From positions 1-64,000 of the forward strand of contig NZ_AP027736.1 of the NCBI RefSeq assembly GCF_030296675.1: a DNA stretch of 64,000 bases. Direction: 5' to 3'. The stretch comes from Demequina sediminis. Lineage in GTDB: Bacteria > Actinomycetota > Actinomycetes > Actinomycetales > Demequinaceae. Shown here piece after piece: positions 18,801-27,109 of the stretch (the stretch's first letter is position 1; each line of letters starts with the position of its first letter). The position numbers and the translations under genes are program-made. The notes below the pieces were generated by a model. That model saw nothing but the letters and a program-made list of their open reading frames with translations. It did no database searches and had not been told where the DNA came from.

Positions 18801-19006
18801 CCGGCGACGGCCGCGCGCTCGCCGCGGTCGAGGATGCCGAGGGGCGCGTGGCCTTCGACGTGCCCGCGGGCGTGGACACGGTCACCTATGCGTATGTCGA
18901 CGAGGGCTATCGGTTCTGGTGGTGGGCCTCGGCGGTTGCCGTCGCCTGGGCGATGATCGGGATGGTGCCGCTCCATGACCGCCGCTACGTGGCGGTGCGA
19001 CGATGA
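15878..19006 (+). CDS. Large membrane glycosyltransferase, GT2 family
   Basis: 1042 residues, intact. Residues 1-230 form a GT2 (GT-A fold) catalytic domain: VSDTRSERLPDVLAAV opening, the metal-binding LLHDDSAPLPDALA, and a GGLEPAYRGFGDSLHFCRLAW acceptor segment. A basic linker follows, then about ten membrane helices (about 365-750) and a C-terminal extracytoplasmic domain with a final helix near 1010. This is the conserved WhiB2-adjacent glycosyltransferase of actinobacteria, likely building a wall or membrane glycan; sugar and acceptor are unknown. Its last 4 nt overlap the next gene, suggesting coupled translation with the DUF5719 protein. Confidence 0.82.
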   Translation: MSLARLLVRAIVVSDTRSERLPDVLAAVAAQTQRPDLLHVVLPADAERPRTPEGLEIDWVVGGRTYAEGVDAVLAAHPSHPHEYVWLLHDDSAPLPDALARLAATAKKRTAAAVVAPAQVRWDDVSRLVGLGVTTTVIGARRIDLVDEDDINQGQYDERDDVLAASLAAALVRRDAWERLGGLEPAYRGFGDSLHFCRLAWRSGYDVVIVPAAKVRHAQESLTGERGGALRGRARAYGAGRTGEWIHALSWSPAIAVPFLVVWSFLSAALRAVLRVAQNESRMVGADLAVPWRVLTRLPRLPGIRARIRRTVTRPRAVVRPFLVGARAVASHVRSREMRAYDRWRAQSAPSDMVRAELAEAAIRRRTGLAALALAAIAASVALHGTWLTALGSGRMLVGEALGATNVSLAALWERTWSGWDPSGFGSPALDGAFSAMLLPAAVLPGGVRVWVGLVLGLGVAIAVVSAWWALGAATRSVWARALGALAYGLWPLHLQAISDGRLGAVIAHLMLPWFALGLARAAGWHRGEAVGGGEEFPARRHASPSAAMGAAFSAAVIVTAAPALLVPLVVILAAAGAVAGRARWRVWSAAVPALVVSAPALVAAWHAGVVSRDAWAILARENGPALAAESVEPWRLVLGLTGETALTPGLPDAAATLAASAVGIGIVAAAALAALSGRAPWAVAGGLLTAALGVLAAAASQATVVVAADGAGQAAANGFAGPGTSLAAAGLIAAAAAASSRLWAGSTGPRRTAVRLVSSLVVTAFAATLVCVVVVEAWPTRPERGDVHPSDATVLPLVAELEQELATRQRALVLTDTEAGVDYAVLERAGTVTLTGRAQRDAEGAALAGSGTPAVTPETLAPVVATMAGAGTGAEERLVTWGIGVVVAAPESPMIAGALAQIPGLHLIGASEYGTTFRVEPEEDTVVARAWIESSGAETVTLESDSRSGPTRDAGGAGGTLVIAAAADPGWRATGDGRALAAVEDAEGRVAFDVPAGVDTVTYAYVDEGYRFWWWASAVAVAWAMIGMVPLHDRRYVAVRR

Positions 19007-20336
19007 TCCGGCGGGTGGTGGTGGCGGCAGCGGCCGTCGCGGCGATCGGAGCGGTCGTGGTGTCGGCGCGACTCGGCGGCGAGGAGCCGATGCCCGCCGC
19101 GCCCTTCTCCGGCGAGGTCACCCCGGCGGCGCAGCCCGTCGCGTGCCCCGGTCCCGTCGAGATTCCCGTGGGCGAGATCGAGGGAGGGGATCCGGCCCTC
19201 GGCTCGGGCTCCGATGACCGGACCTATGCCGGGGAGGGCGGGGCGGCCGGCACGGAGCCGCTCGGGGCGGGCTTCCTGGTGCGCGGCGACGCGGGCGCAT
19301 CGGTCGAGCGGATCGGCGCGGGCGATGTCGCGGGCCTCGCCGCGGCCTCATGCGTGGCACCCACGCGCGACCAGTGGCTCGTCGGCGGGTCGACGACGCT
19401 TGGGTCGAGCGCCCGCCTGGTGCTGTCCAACCCGTCCGATGCCACGACGGAGGCCACCGTCACGTACTACGGGCCGCTCGGCAAGCTCGAGGAACGCACC
19501 GTGGCGACCCTCGCGGCCGGCGCCCAGCGCGAGATCCTGCTCGAGGGCGTGGTCCCCGAGGTCTCCGCCCTCGCGATGCGGATCGTGGCCACGGGTGCGG
19601 GGGTCGTCGCCCACCTCCAGGACTCTCGCCTCGACGGCTTCCAAGCGGCGGGCACGGATTGGGTGGGACGCGGCGCCGTGCCGTCCACCTCTCTGGTGGT
19701 GGCGGGTGTCGGCGGTGCAGAAGCCGAGTCCACGCTGCGCATCATGGCCCCCGAGGGCGCGACGGCGAGCCTCACGCTCACGGGCGAGGACGGAATCGTC
19801 GAGTGGGGTGGGGTGACGGCGCTCTCGCTCGAACCGGGAGTCGTGACCGAGGTCGAGATTCCCCAGGTCGAGGGGGCGCGATCGAGATCAGCGCCGATTC
19901 CCCCGTGGTCGCCGCGGCGATGATGCGCGAGCCGCGCGAGATCCAGGACGGCCCGGCCGGCTCCTTCGCGTACGACCTCGCGTGGACCGCCGCCCAGGAC
20001 GTATCCGACCGACTCGCGCGCTCGGTCGTCGTCACCGATCACGTCACCGCGGTCACGGTGCACGCTCCCGCGACGGCGGACTTCGAGTTGACGGATGCCT
20101 CGGGCGCGGTGGTGGCCTCGGCCACCGTGACCGCGCGCACGAGCGCGACGATCCCGCTCGAGGTGGCTCCCGGCACGACGCTCACCGCGCAGGGCCGGTT
20201 CACGTGGGTGCTGGTCCTCGACGACGAGCCCGGCTTCCTGGCGCGCGTGGCGCCGCGCCGCACCGATGTCGAGCCGCTCGTGGTCGAGGTGGGCCAGCGC
20301 CCGTACGTGGGGCCCGTGGCGGTCCGCGAGGACTGA
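19003..20336 (+). CDS. DUF5719 family exported protein (frameshifted)
   Basis: 444 residues after correction. A signal-anchor helix (about 5-24) is followed by an all-beta extracytoplasmic region. DUF5719 proteins are found next to the GT2 enzyme and WhiB2 in many actinobacteria and probably assist that enzyme outside the membrane, but no activity is known. The frame breaks at 19872-19876, where five G stand instead of six; adding one continues into AIEISADSPVVAAAMM and a stop at 20334-20336. ATGA overlap with the upstream glycosyltransferase. Convergent with the metallopeptidase-like gene 16 nt away. Confidence 0.72.
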
Positions 20337-20352
20337 ACGGGGCCTCCGCCCC

Positions 20353-20751
20353 CTAGGAGCCGTACTCGGGATCGACGTCCTCGGGCGGGTGGCCCACGAG
20401 GTGGGCGACGTGCTCGGTCACGACGTCGCGCACGAGCGCGGGCAGGTCGGCCGGCTCCGCGCGCTGTTCGATCGGGCGCCGGTACAGCACCACCCGCGAG
20501 GGTTGACCGAGGTCGGCGGGGAAGAGCCTGCCGAGCGGCACGCCCTCCTCCCATGGCGTGGGATCCGACGGCGGCACGTCCTCGGTCCCGAACTCGACGC
20601 GCCCCCACTGGTCTCCCCAGCGCGGCTCCAGCCGGTCGACCGCGTCGGCCACGAGGTCGTCGAACCTCTCGGCGCGCGTGCGATGGCCGGGCGCGCCGAA
20701 GGGGAGCAGTGGCCTGCGCAGGCCACGGCCGTGGCGATCGCGGCTGGACAT
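20353..20751 (-). CDS. Metallopeptidase-family protein with degenerate active site
   Basis: 132 residues. Fits the small zincin-like family (Rv3259-type) found beside DUF3499 and phosphomannomutase in actinobacteria. Core motifs are FDDLVADAVDRLEP, VVLYRRPIEQRA and a C-terminal helix reading DVVTEHVAHLVGHPPEDVDP. In active members this helix carries HExxH; here the pattern is E-H-V-A-H, with the catalytic order lost, so peptidase activity is doubtful. Cytoplasmic, no signal. A -10 box at 20758-20763 suggests a leaderless transcript, divergent from the DUF3499 gene. Confidence 0.75.
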   Translation of the reverse strand: MSSRDRHGRGLRRPLLPFGAPGHRTRAERFDDLVADAVDRLEPRWGDQWGRVEFGTEDVPPSDPTPWEEGVPLGRLFPADLGQPSRVVLYRRPIEQRAEPADLPALVRDVVTEHVAHLVGHPPEDVDPEYGS

Positions 20752-20757
20752 AGGGCG

Positions 20758-20763
20758 AGGCTA
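20758..20763 (-). promoter_or_regulatory. -10 box of leaderless metallopeptidase-family transcript
   Basis: Reads TAGCCT on the minus strand and ends 6 nt before the ATG at 20751. Confidence 0.5.
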
Positions 20764-20835
20764 CCGCGAGCGCCGGGCCGTCCCGGCGTGGCTTGCGCCG
20801 CGACGGACGATGCGCGGGTAGCGTCACTGTTCGTG

Positions 20836-21192
20836 ATGGCAACCCGGCAGTGCTCGCGCTCGTCGTGCTCGCGCCCGGCGGCTGCGACGCTCACGTATGT
20901 GTACGCGGACTCGACCGTGGTGGTGGGCCAGCTCTCCGCCACCGCCGAGCCGCACTGCTATGACCTGTGCGCTCACCACGCGGACCGCTTCACCGCGCCC
21001 CGCGGCTGGGATGTGGTGCACCTCCACAGCGACCTGGTCGACCCCGAGCCGTCGACCGACGACCTCGAGGCTCTGGCGCGCGCTGTCCGCGAGGCCGGTC
21101 GGCCCCGCCCCGCCGCCGCATTCACTCCTCCCGTGCCCCTCGCTTCCGAGCCGCGCCGCGGTCATCTCAGGGTCATCTCGAACGAGGCCTGA
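20836..21192 (+). CDS. DUF3499 family protein
   Basis: 118 residues starting MATRQCSRSSCSRPA. DUF3499 proteins (Rv3258c-type) are small cytoplasmic actinobacterial proteins with two cysteine pairs: C-x4-C at the N-terminus and C-x3-C-x2-H in HCYDLCAHH, which looks like a zinc-binding ribbon. Function unknown; conserved next to whiB2, the metallopeptidase family gene and manB. TAGCGT at 20819-20824 would place the transcript start near a GTG at 20833, three nt upstream of this ATG; both starts give nearly the same protein. The C-terminus is Pro/Ala-rich and poorly conserved. Confidence 0.82.
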   Translation: MATRQCSRSSCSRPAAATLTYVYADSTVVVGQLSATAEPHCYDLCAHHADRFTAPRGWDVVHLHSDLVDPEPSTDDLEALARAVREAGRPRPAAAFTPPVPLASEPRRGHLRVISNEA

Positions 21193-21255
21193 TCGCCCTC
21201 CGGTGCCGCCGCATCGTCTCTCGGCCGCGCCGGCGCGCGAGGACGGCCGCACCGG

Positions 21256-21261
21256 TACCCT
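21256..21261 (+). promoter_or_regulatory. -10 box of leaderless manB transcript
   Basis: TACCCT ends 6 nt before the GTG at 21268; no ribosome binding site is seen. Confidence 0.5.
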
Positions 21262-21267
21262 GGGTCC

Positions 21268-22694
21268 GTGACTGACGCACCCGACCTGTCCGGCCTCATC
21301 AAGTCCTACGACGTCCGCGGAATCGTGGGCGAGGATCTCACCGCGGAGGTCGCGACGGCGATCGGCGCGGCGTTCGCCGACGCCATTGTGCTGCCCGATG
21401 GAGAAACCACCGTGGCGATCGGTCACGACATGCGCGACAGCGGGCCGTGGCTTGCCGACGCGGTGGCGGAGGGCCTGACGTGTCGCGGAGTGAACGTCGT
21501 GAGGATCGGGCTGTGCTCGACCGACGGCCTCTATCACGCGTCGGGCGCGCTCGACCTGCCCGGCGTGATGATCACCGCGAGCCACAATCCCGCCGCCTAC
21601 AACGGCATGAAGCTGTGCCGCTCGCGCGCCCGTGCGGTCGGGGAGAACTCGGGCCTCGCCGACGTGCGCGCGCTCGCCTCGCGCTATCTCGTTGAGCCGC
21701 CCGCCACCGCCCCGGTGCGCGGCGCCGAGTCCACCCGCGAGATGGTGGGCGAGTACGGCGCGTTCCTGCGCTCGCTCGTGCCTCTCGACGGCATCCGCCC
21801 GCTCACGGTCGTGGTCGACGCCGCGAATGCGATGGCCGGCTACACGGTGCCTGCGGTGCTGGGCACCGAGGCCGGGCTGGGGGAGCTCCCCTCACGATCA
21901 TCCCGTTGTACTTCGAACTCGACGGCACGTTCCCCAACCACGAGGCCAACCCGCTCGACACGGACAACCTGCGTGACCTCCAGGCCGCGGTGCGTGCCCA
22001 CGGCGCGGACATCGGCCTCGCCTTTGACGGCGACGCGGACCGCTGCTTCGTGGTCGACGAGCGCGGCGAGGTGGTGACGCCGTCGACCATCACGTGCCTC
22101 GTGGGTCTGCGCGAGACGGCGCGCGAGCTCGCCGAGGGTCGCGAGCCCACCGTGATCCACAACCTCATCTCCTCGCGTGCGGTGCGCGAGCAGCTGTCCG
22201 CCGCCGGCGCGGTCCCCGTGCGCTCGCGCGTGGGCCACAGCTACATCAAGGCCGAGATGGCGCGCCTCAACGCGATCTTCGGCGGCGAGCACTCGGCGCA
22301 CTTCTACTTCCGCGACTTCTTCTTCGCCGACTCGGGGATGCTCGCGGCGATGCACGTGCTCGCGGCGCTGGGCACTCAGGACCGCACGCTGTCGCAGATG
22401 CTCGAGACGTATCACCCCTACACCGCCTCCGGCGAGATCAACTCCCGCGTGGACTCCGTGCCCGATGCGCTCGCGCGGGTGCGTGCAGCGTTCGTGACCG
22501 AGGACGTCGAGGTCGACGAGTTCGACGGGCTCACGGTCGAGCACTGGCCCGCGCCGGGCGAGGGCGAGCGCTGGTGGTTCAACGTCCGCCCCTCCAACAC
22601 CGAGCCCTTGCTGCGGCTCAACGCCGAGGCCGACGGCGAGGCGCTCATGGAGCGCGTGCGCGACGCGGTCCTCGCCGTCATCCGGGAGGCCTGA
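21268..22694 (+). CDS. manB: Phosphomannomutase/phosphoglucomutase (frameshifted)
   Basis: 475 residues after correction. Interconverts hexose 6- and 1-phosphates, feeding GDP-mannose or UDP-glucose into glycan synthesis. Domain 1 has IKSYDVRGIVGED and the phosphoserine loop TASHNPAAYNG, domain 3 the magnesium loop DGDADRCF, and domain 4 the phosphate-contact RPSNTEPLLRLN. The frame breaks at 21888-21891, four C instead of five; adding one joins GLGELP to LTIIPLYFELDGTFPNHEANP. Placement beside whiB2 and DUF3499 matches Rv3264c manB. Start GTG chosen from the leaderless -10 box. The CDF gene begins 1 nt after the stop. Confidence 0.9.
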
Positions 22695-22695
22695 G

Positions 22696-23685
22696 GTGTC
22701 GACCGAGGGCGGCACCAAGGCTGTCGTCGCGGCGCTCACCGCGAATCTCGGAATCGGCATCACGAAGTTCGCGGCGTGGGGGCTCACGGGGGCGTCGTCG
22801 ATGCTCGCCGAGGCGATCCACTCGGTCGCGGACTCGGGAAACCAGGTGCTCCTCCTCGTGGGCGGACGCCGCGCGCGCAAGGAGGCCACCGAGGAGCACC
22901 CGTTCGGGTACTCGCGCTACCGCTACTACTACGCATTCCTCGTCGCGATCGTGCTGTTCTCGCTCGGTGGTCTGTTTGCGCTGTACGAGGCGTGGCACAA
23001 GTTCAGCCATCCGGAGCCGATCGAGTCGTGGCACTGGGTCCCCTTGCTGGTGCTGGTGGTGGCGATCGGCCTCGAGACCATGTCCTTCCGCACCGCGATC
23101 GTCGAGTCCAACAAGGTGCGGGGCAAGGTCGGCTGGGGCCGCTTCATCCGCCGCTCGCGCTCTCCCGAGCTGCCCGTCATCCTGCTCGAGGACTTCGGCG
23201 CGCTCGTGGGGCTCGTGTTCGCGCTGTTCGGCGTGAGCATGACCCTCATCACGCACGACGGCCGCTGGGACGCGATCGGCACGCTCATGATCGGCCTCCT
23301 GCTGGTGGTGATCGCGGTGGTGCTCGGTCGCGAGACGCGCGGCATGCTCCTGGGGGAGTCCGCCGTCGAGGAGGACGTCGCCGCGATCCGCGCGGCTCTT
23401 GCCGAGGCGGGCTACCCCGACGTCATCCACCTGCGCACGATGCACCTGGGGCCCGACGACGTCCTGGTCACCGCGAAGGTGGCCGCCGAGGCGGATGCCA
23501 CCCTCGACGCGCTGTCCGCACGCACCGACACCGCCGAGCGGCTCATCCGGGAGGCGGTCCCCGCCGCCCGCCTGATCTTCATCGAGACCGACGTGCGCCG
23601 GGCGAACGACCCCGCCCCCGCATCGTCTCCCACGACCCCTGCCCGTCCGACGTCTCCCAAGCCCAGTCCCCATTCGGGACAGTGA
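22696..23685 (+). CDS. Cation diffusion facilitator transporter
   Basis: 329 residues from GTG. CDF antiporters export divalent metals (Zn, Fe, Mn, Co) using protons. Six helices are visible; the metal site residues in helix two are in AEAIHSVADSGNQ (His and Asp) and in helix five in EDFGALVGL. The C-terminal cytoplasmic domain has the ferredoxin-like fold with LRTMHLGPDDVLVTAKV. The helix 2 to 3 loop and the KATEEHPFGYSRYRYYY motif place it in the SLC30A9/YdbO-like branch. A Pro/Thr/Ser tail of about 25 residues carries a copy of the dispersed GCATCGTC word. Nearly contiguous with manB, likely one transcript. Confidence 0.88.
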   Translation: MSTEGGTKAVVAALTANLGIGITKFAAWGLTGASSMLAEAIHSVADSGNQVLLLVGGRRARKEATEEHPFGYSRYRYYYAFLVAIVLFSLGGLFALYEAWHKFSHPEPIESWHWVPLLVLVVAIGLETMSFRTAIVESNKVRGKVGWGRFIRRSRSPELPVILLEDFGALVGLVFALFGVSMTLITHDGRWDAIGTLMIGLLLVVIAVVLGRETRGMLLGESAVEEDVAAIRAALAEAGYPDVIHLRTMHLGPDDVLVTAKVAAEADATLDALSARTDTAERLIREAVPAARLIFIETDVRRANDPAPASSPTTPARPTSPKPSPHSGQ

Positions 23686-23701
23686 CGACTCGGCGCGGAG
23701 G

Positions 23702-24522
23702 TTAGTCGGCGTCCGGGATGCCGAACGGCAGACGCCTCAGCGCCTCACCCTCGCTCGTCGAGCGCGCCATGCGGGCGCTCTCGATCCGCCACTCGCGGTC
23801 GCGTCGCTCGACCAGCACCGCGACCAGGAAGGCCTCGGGGTGGGTGCCCTGCGGCGGTGGGGGAGCGACGTGCGTCGCGACCTGCTGCGACAACAGCGTG
23901 CCGATGCGCACGCGCGACGGGGGTGAATGCTGTCGACGCGCGCGAGGAACATGCGCGCGGTCAGCGCGAGGCCGTCGGGGAGGCGGGTGATGTCGGCGGT
24001 GCGCGCCCACTCGCCCAGGCCCACCGGCATCGCGAGGGTGGGCAACGCTCGCTTGGCCCCGCGCGTGCGCATCGCGTACGTGCCTGCCACGTAGTCGCCG
24101 ATCCTCTTGCCGCGCGAGCCCAGGGCGGACACCGTCACGGCGAGCATGCCCGCGGTGCCGTAGACCTCGAGCACCGCCAGGAGGGCACGCGCGGTCGCGT
24201 GGCGGGCGCTCACGGGACCGCCGTCGTCGCGCACCACGCGCAGGCCCATCGCCCAGCGCCCCAGCGATCGCCCGCGCGAGAGCGTCTCGACCAGGACGGG
24301 CACGACCACGAGCCCCACCACCGTCCACGCGATGACGATCGCGCGCTGCCACGCGTCGTTGACGGCGGGCAACAGGTTGTCGAGCGCCGCGAACCCGGCG
24401 ACCAGGAGCATCAGGGTCGCGACCATGTCGATCGCACCCGAGACCATGCGTAGTGGGACAGGCGCCGCGCCGGAGTCGAGCACGACTCCCTCGCCGATGA
24501 GGATTGAGTCCTCGTCCGTCAT
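23702..24522 (-). CDS. RDD family membrane protein (frameshifted)
   Basis: 273 residues after correction. The N-terminal 150 residues hold the RDD domain: PVPLRMVSGAIDMVATLML, a second helix near 55-80 and a third with GRSLGRWAMGLRVVRDDGG. The C-terminal third is soluble, with a motif LTARMFLARVDSIHP and a final WRIESARMARSTSEGEALRRL. The frame breaks at 23919-23923, five G on the plus strand instead of six. The role is unknown; RDD genes pair with SpoIIM and DUF58/MoxR genes in actinobacteria (Rv3695 region), as here. Divergent from SpoIIM 41 nt away. Confidence 0.78.
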
Positions 24523-24563
24523 GGGCTCCCCCTGTTCCGTCTCTCCTGTGGCATCGTAGCGGC

Positions 24564-25559
24564 GTGGACATCGACTCCTTTGGCGCCGTTCGCGAGGCGC
24601 GCTGGACCAGGCTGCGCGAGCTCACTCGGGCACGCCGACTCACCGGCGCCGAGGCCGACGAGCTCACCCGCCTCTATCAGGCCACCGCCGGCGACCTCGC
24701 GACGGTGCGATCCTCCGCGCCCGAGCCGTCCGTCGTCTCGCGACTGTCCGTGCTGCTCGCCACCGCTCGCGTGTGGCTTACCGGCGCGCACACGACCTCG
24801 ACCCGCGAGGGGGTCAGGTACCTCGTGTGGGGTCTGCCAGGGGCGCTCTACCGCGTGCGGTGGTGGGGGGTCGGGGTCACCGTGGCGGTCGTGGGACTCG
24901 CGTTCCTGTCGGGCTGGTGGACGCTCACGCATCCCGAGTCCCTCGAGCTGATCGGGCCGCCCGAGACGCGCGCGGCGATCGCCGAGCAGGAGTTCGCGAG
25001 CTACTACACGGAGTACGACTCGACGTCCTTCGCGGCGACGGTATGGACCAACAACGGCTGGCTCGCGGCGCAGTGCATCGCCTTCGGCATCACCGGCGTC
25101 TTCCCGCTCATCCTCATGTACAACACGGTCATCCAGCTGGGCGTCGCGGGGGCCGTCATGGCCGAGCATGGCGCGCTCGACGTGTTCTTCCAGCTCATCG
25201 CCCCGCACGGGCTGCTCGAGTTGTCCGCGGTGTTCGTGGCAGCGGGCACGGGGTTGCGCCTCTTCTGGACGATGCTCGTGCCGGGTCCGCGCCCGCGTGC
25301 ACGTGCGCTCGCGGAGGAGGGGAGGGCGGCGATCGGTGTCGCGCTCGGCCTGGTGCTCGCGCTGTTTGCCTCGGGGTTGATCGAGGGCTACGTCACCGGC
25401 TCCGCGATGCCGTGGTGGCTCAAGATCGTGATCGGCGTGATCGCGGTGACGGCCTTCTGGATGTACATCTTCGTGGCCGGGCGCGTCGCGCACCGGGCGG
25501 GAGTGACCGGCGACTCCGAGGGCGACTTCGCGACCGATGAGGTGGCGCTGGCGGGATAG
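24564..25559 (+). CDS. SpoIIM/DUF95 family membrane protein
   Basis: 331 residues from GTG, opening MDIDSFGAVREARWTRL with a soluble helical domain of about 95 residues that resembles a helical hairpin, then about five helices (105-130, 165-195, 200-225, 262-285, 295-315) typical of stage II sporulation protein M homologues. In non-spore formers its job is unknown, probably membrane remodelling or control of wall hydrolases. Paired with the divergent RDD gene and facing the DUF58/MoxR operon. The stop codon is immediately followed by the dispersed word GGCATCGTCCTC and then a repeat cluster. Confidence 0.85.
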   Translation: MDIDSFGAVREARWTRLRELTRARRLTGAEADELTRLYQATAGDLATVRSSAPEPSVVSRLSVLLATARVWLTGAHTTSTREGVRYLVWGLPGALYRVRWWGVGVTVAVVGLAFLSGWWTLTHPESLELIGPPETRAAIAEQEFASYYTEYDSTSFAATVWTNNGWLAAQCIAFGITGVFPLILMYNTVIQLGVAGAVMAEHGALDVFFQLIAPHGLLELSAVFVAAGTGLRLFWTMLVPGPRPRARALAEEGRAAIGVALGLVLALFASGLIEGYVTGSAMPWWLKIVIGVIAVTAFWMYIFVAGRVAHRAGVTGDSEGDFATDEVALAG

Positions 25560-25591
25560 GCATCGTCCTCGCGCCGTCTCCTCCCGCCCCC

Positions 25592-25779
25592 GCCCCGCGG
25601 CTCCGCCACACGACTCCGCCACACGCCCCCACCCCGCGGCTCCGCCACACGCCCCCACCCCGCGGCTCCGCCACACGAGGCGGGCGGAAACGTGCGCAAT
25701 CTGCGACTTCAGCTCGCGACTCGCCGACGACACGCCGACTGCTGTGTGGCGGAGCCGCGAAACGGTGTGGCGGAGCCGC
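25592..25779. repeat. Repeat cluster able to form long hairpins
   Basis: The 16-mer GCGGCTCCGCCACACG occurs at 25597-25612, 25636-25651 and 25662-25677, a partial copy at 25613-25625, the last two in a 26-nt tandem unit. Two reverse-complement copies (GTGTGGCGGAGCCGC) lie at 25744-25758 and 25765-25779. The whole lies between the convergent stops of SpoIIM and DUF58. Confidence 0.8.
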
Positions 25780-25818
25780 GTTGGGAACAGTGCCGCGTTG
25801 GGCACAGCGCCGCGCTCG

Positions 25819-27108
25819 CTACAGCCGGCCCGCCGCCTTGAGGGCGAGATAGCGGTCGCACACCGCGGGAGCGAGGTCATCGGGGAGGGACAGCACGACC
25901 TCGGCTCCGAGCTGGCGCAGGCGCGTCGCCGCCGCCTCACGCTCGAGCATCGCGCGCGCGGCGGCCCCCGCGCCGTACGCCGCCTCCGCGTCCGAGCGAT
26001 CCGCGAGCATCGCGCCCAGCTCGGGGTCCTCCACGGAGCCCACGAGCACCTGGTGTCGCTTCTGCAGCGCCGCGACCGCCTCGATCAGACCCGAGTCCAT
26101 CGCCGAGGTATCGACGGTCGTGAGCAGCACCACGAGCGAGCGCTGGGAGACGCGGGACTGCACGAGCCTCACGAGAGCGGGCCAGTCGGGCTCGAGCAGG
26201 CTGGGCTCGACCGTCGCGAGCGCATCCGCGAGCTCGGCCATCAGCTGCGGCCCGCTCGACGCCGCGCGCGCCCTCTCGACGCGGTCGAAGGCCGTCGCCT
26301 GCACCCTGTCGCCCGCGTGCGATGCGAGCGCGCCCAGCAGCAGCGTGGCCTCGATCGAGGCATCGAGCCGAGGGGCGTCGCCCACCCGGGCGGCGGACAG
26401 CCGCGCGGTATCGAGAGCAATCACGACCCGGCGATCGCGCTCGGGGCGGTACGTGCGCACCACCACCTCGCCTCGACGCGCGGTGCCGCGCCAGTCGATG
26501 CTGCGGACGTCGTCGCCGATGACGTACTCGCGCAGCGAGTCGAACTCCGACCCCGCGCCCTTGAGGCGCACGGCCGTGCGGCCGTCGATCTCTCGCAACT
26601 GCACCAGTCGCGACGGCAGGTGGCGCCGCGACGCGAACTCGGGCAGTACCCGCACGTGGGCGGGCGCCTCGATCGACCGCTGGCGACCCGCGAGCCGCAG
26701 CGGGCCGTACGTGCGCACCGTCACCGCCCCCGCCTGGCGGTCGCCGCGGCGGGTGGGCCGGAGTATCGTCCCGAACGACTGCACCTCGCCGGGGGCGAGC
26801 GAAAAAGCGTGGCGGGTGGACGCGGCCCCCGCGGAGGGCTGCCACGCGTCACGCACCGCGCCCCGCACGCGGCGGCGGCCCAGGTTCGCGACGTCGAGCG
26901 TGGTGCGCACCGACTGCGAGAGCCTCACCGCGCCGGGCGCCTGTCGCCGCACACCCACGCGCGACGTGCGCGGAGCCATCCACACGTCGAGCAGCGCGAG
27001 CGCGACCACGCCGATGATCCACAGCCACGCGACATTGCGCGACTCGGCGAGCGCCGCGGGGATCGCCCCGAGCGCCGCGAGCGCGACGGTCCAACCGGTG
27101 ATGTGCAT
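25819..27108 (-). CDS. DUF58 domain protein
   Basis: 429 residues. Two N-terminal helices (about 8-28 and 28-45), an immunoglobulin-like stretch with conserved GEVQSFGTILRPTRRGDRQAG, then the DUF58 signature FDSLREYVIGDDVRSIDWRGTARRGEVVVR and a von Willebrand-type domain with VVIALDTA. DUF58 proteins partner with MoxR AAA ATPases in assembly or activation of envelope proteins; the exact client is unknown. Last gene of the minus-strand operon that starts at 31177; its start is separated by 1 nt from the MoxR stop. Confidence 0.87.
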   Translation of the reverse strand: MHITGWTVALAALGAIPAALAESRNVAWLWIIGVVALALLDVWMAPRTSRVGVRRQAPGAVRLSQSVRTTLDVANLGRRRVRGAVRDAWQPSAGAASTRHAFSLAPGEVQSFGTILRPTRRGDRQAGAVTVRTYGPLRLAGRQRSIEAPAHVRVLPEFASRRHLPSRLVQLREIDGRTAVRLKGAGSEFDSLREYVIGDDVRSIDWRGTARRGEVVVRTYRPERDRRVVIALDTARLSAARVGDAPRLDASIEATLLLGALASHAGDRVQATAFDRVERARAASSGPQLMAELADALATVEPSLLEPDWPALVRLVQSRVSQRSLVVLLTTVDTSAMDSGLIEAVAALQKRHQVLVGSVEDPELGAMLADRSDAEAAYGAGAAARAMLEREAAATRLRQLGAEVVLSLPDDLAPAVCDRYLALKAAGRL

Positions 27109-27109
27109 G

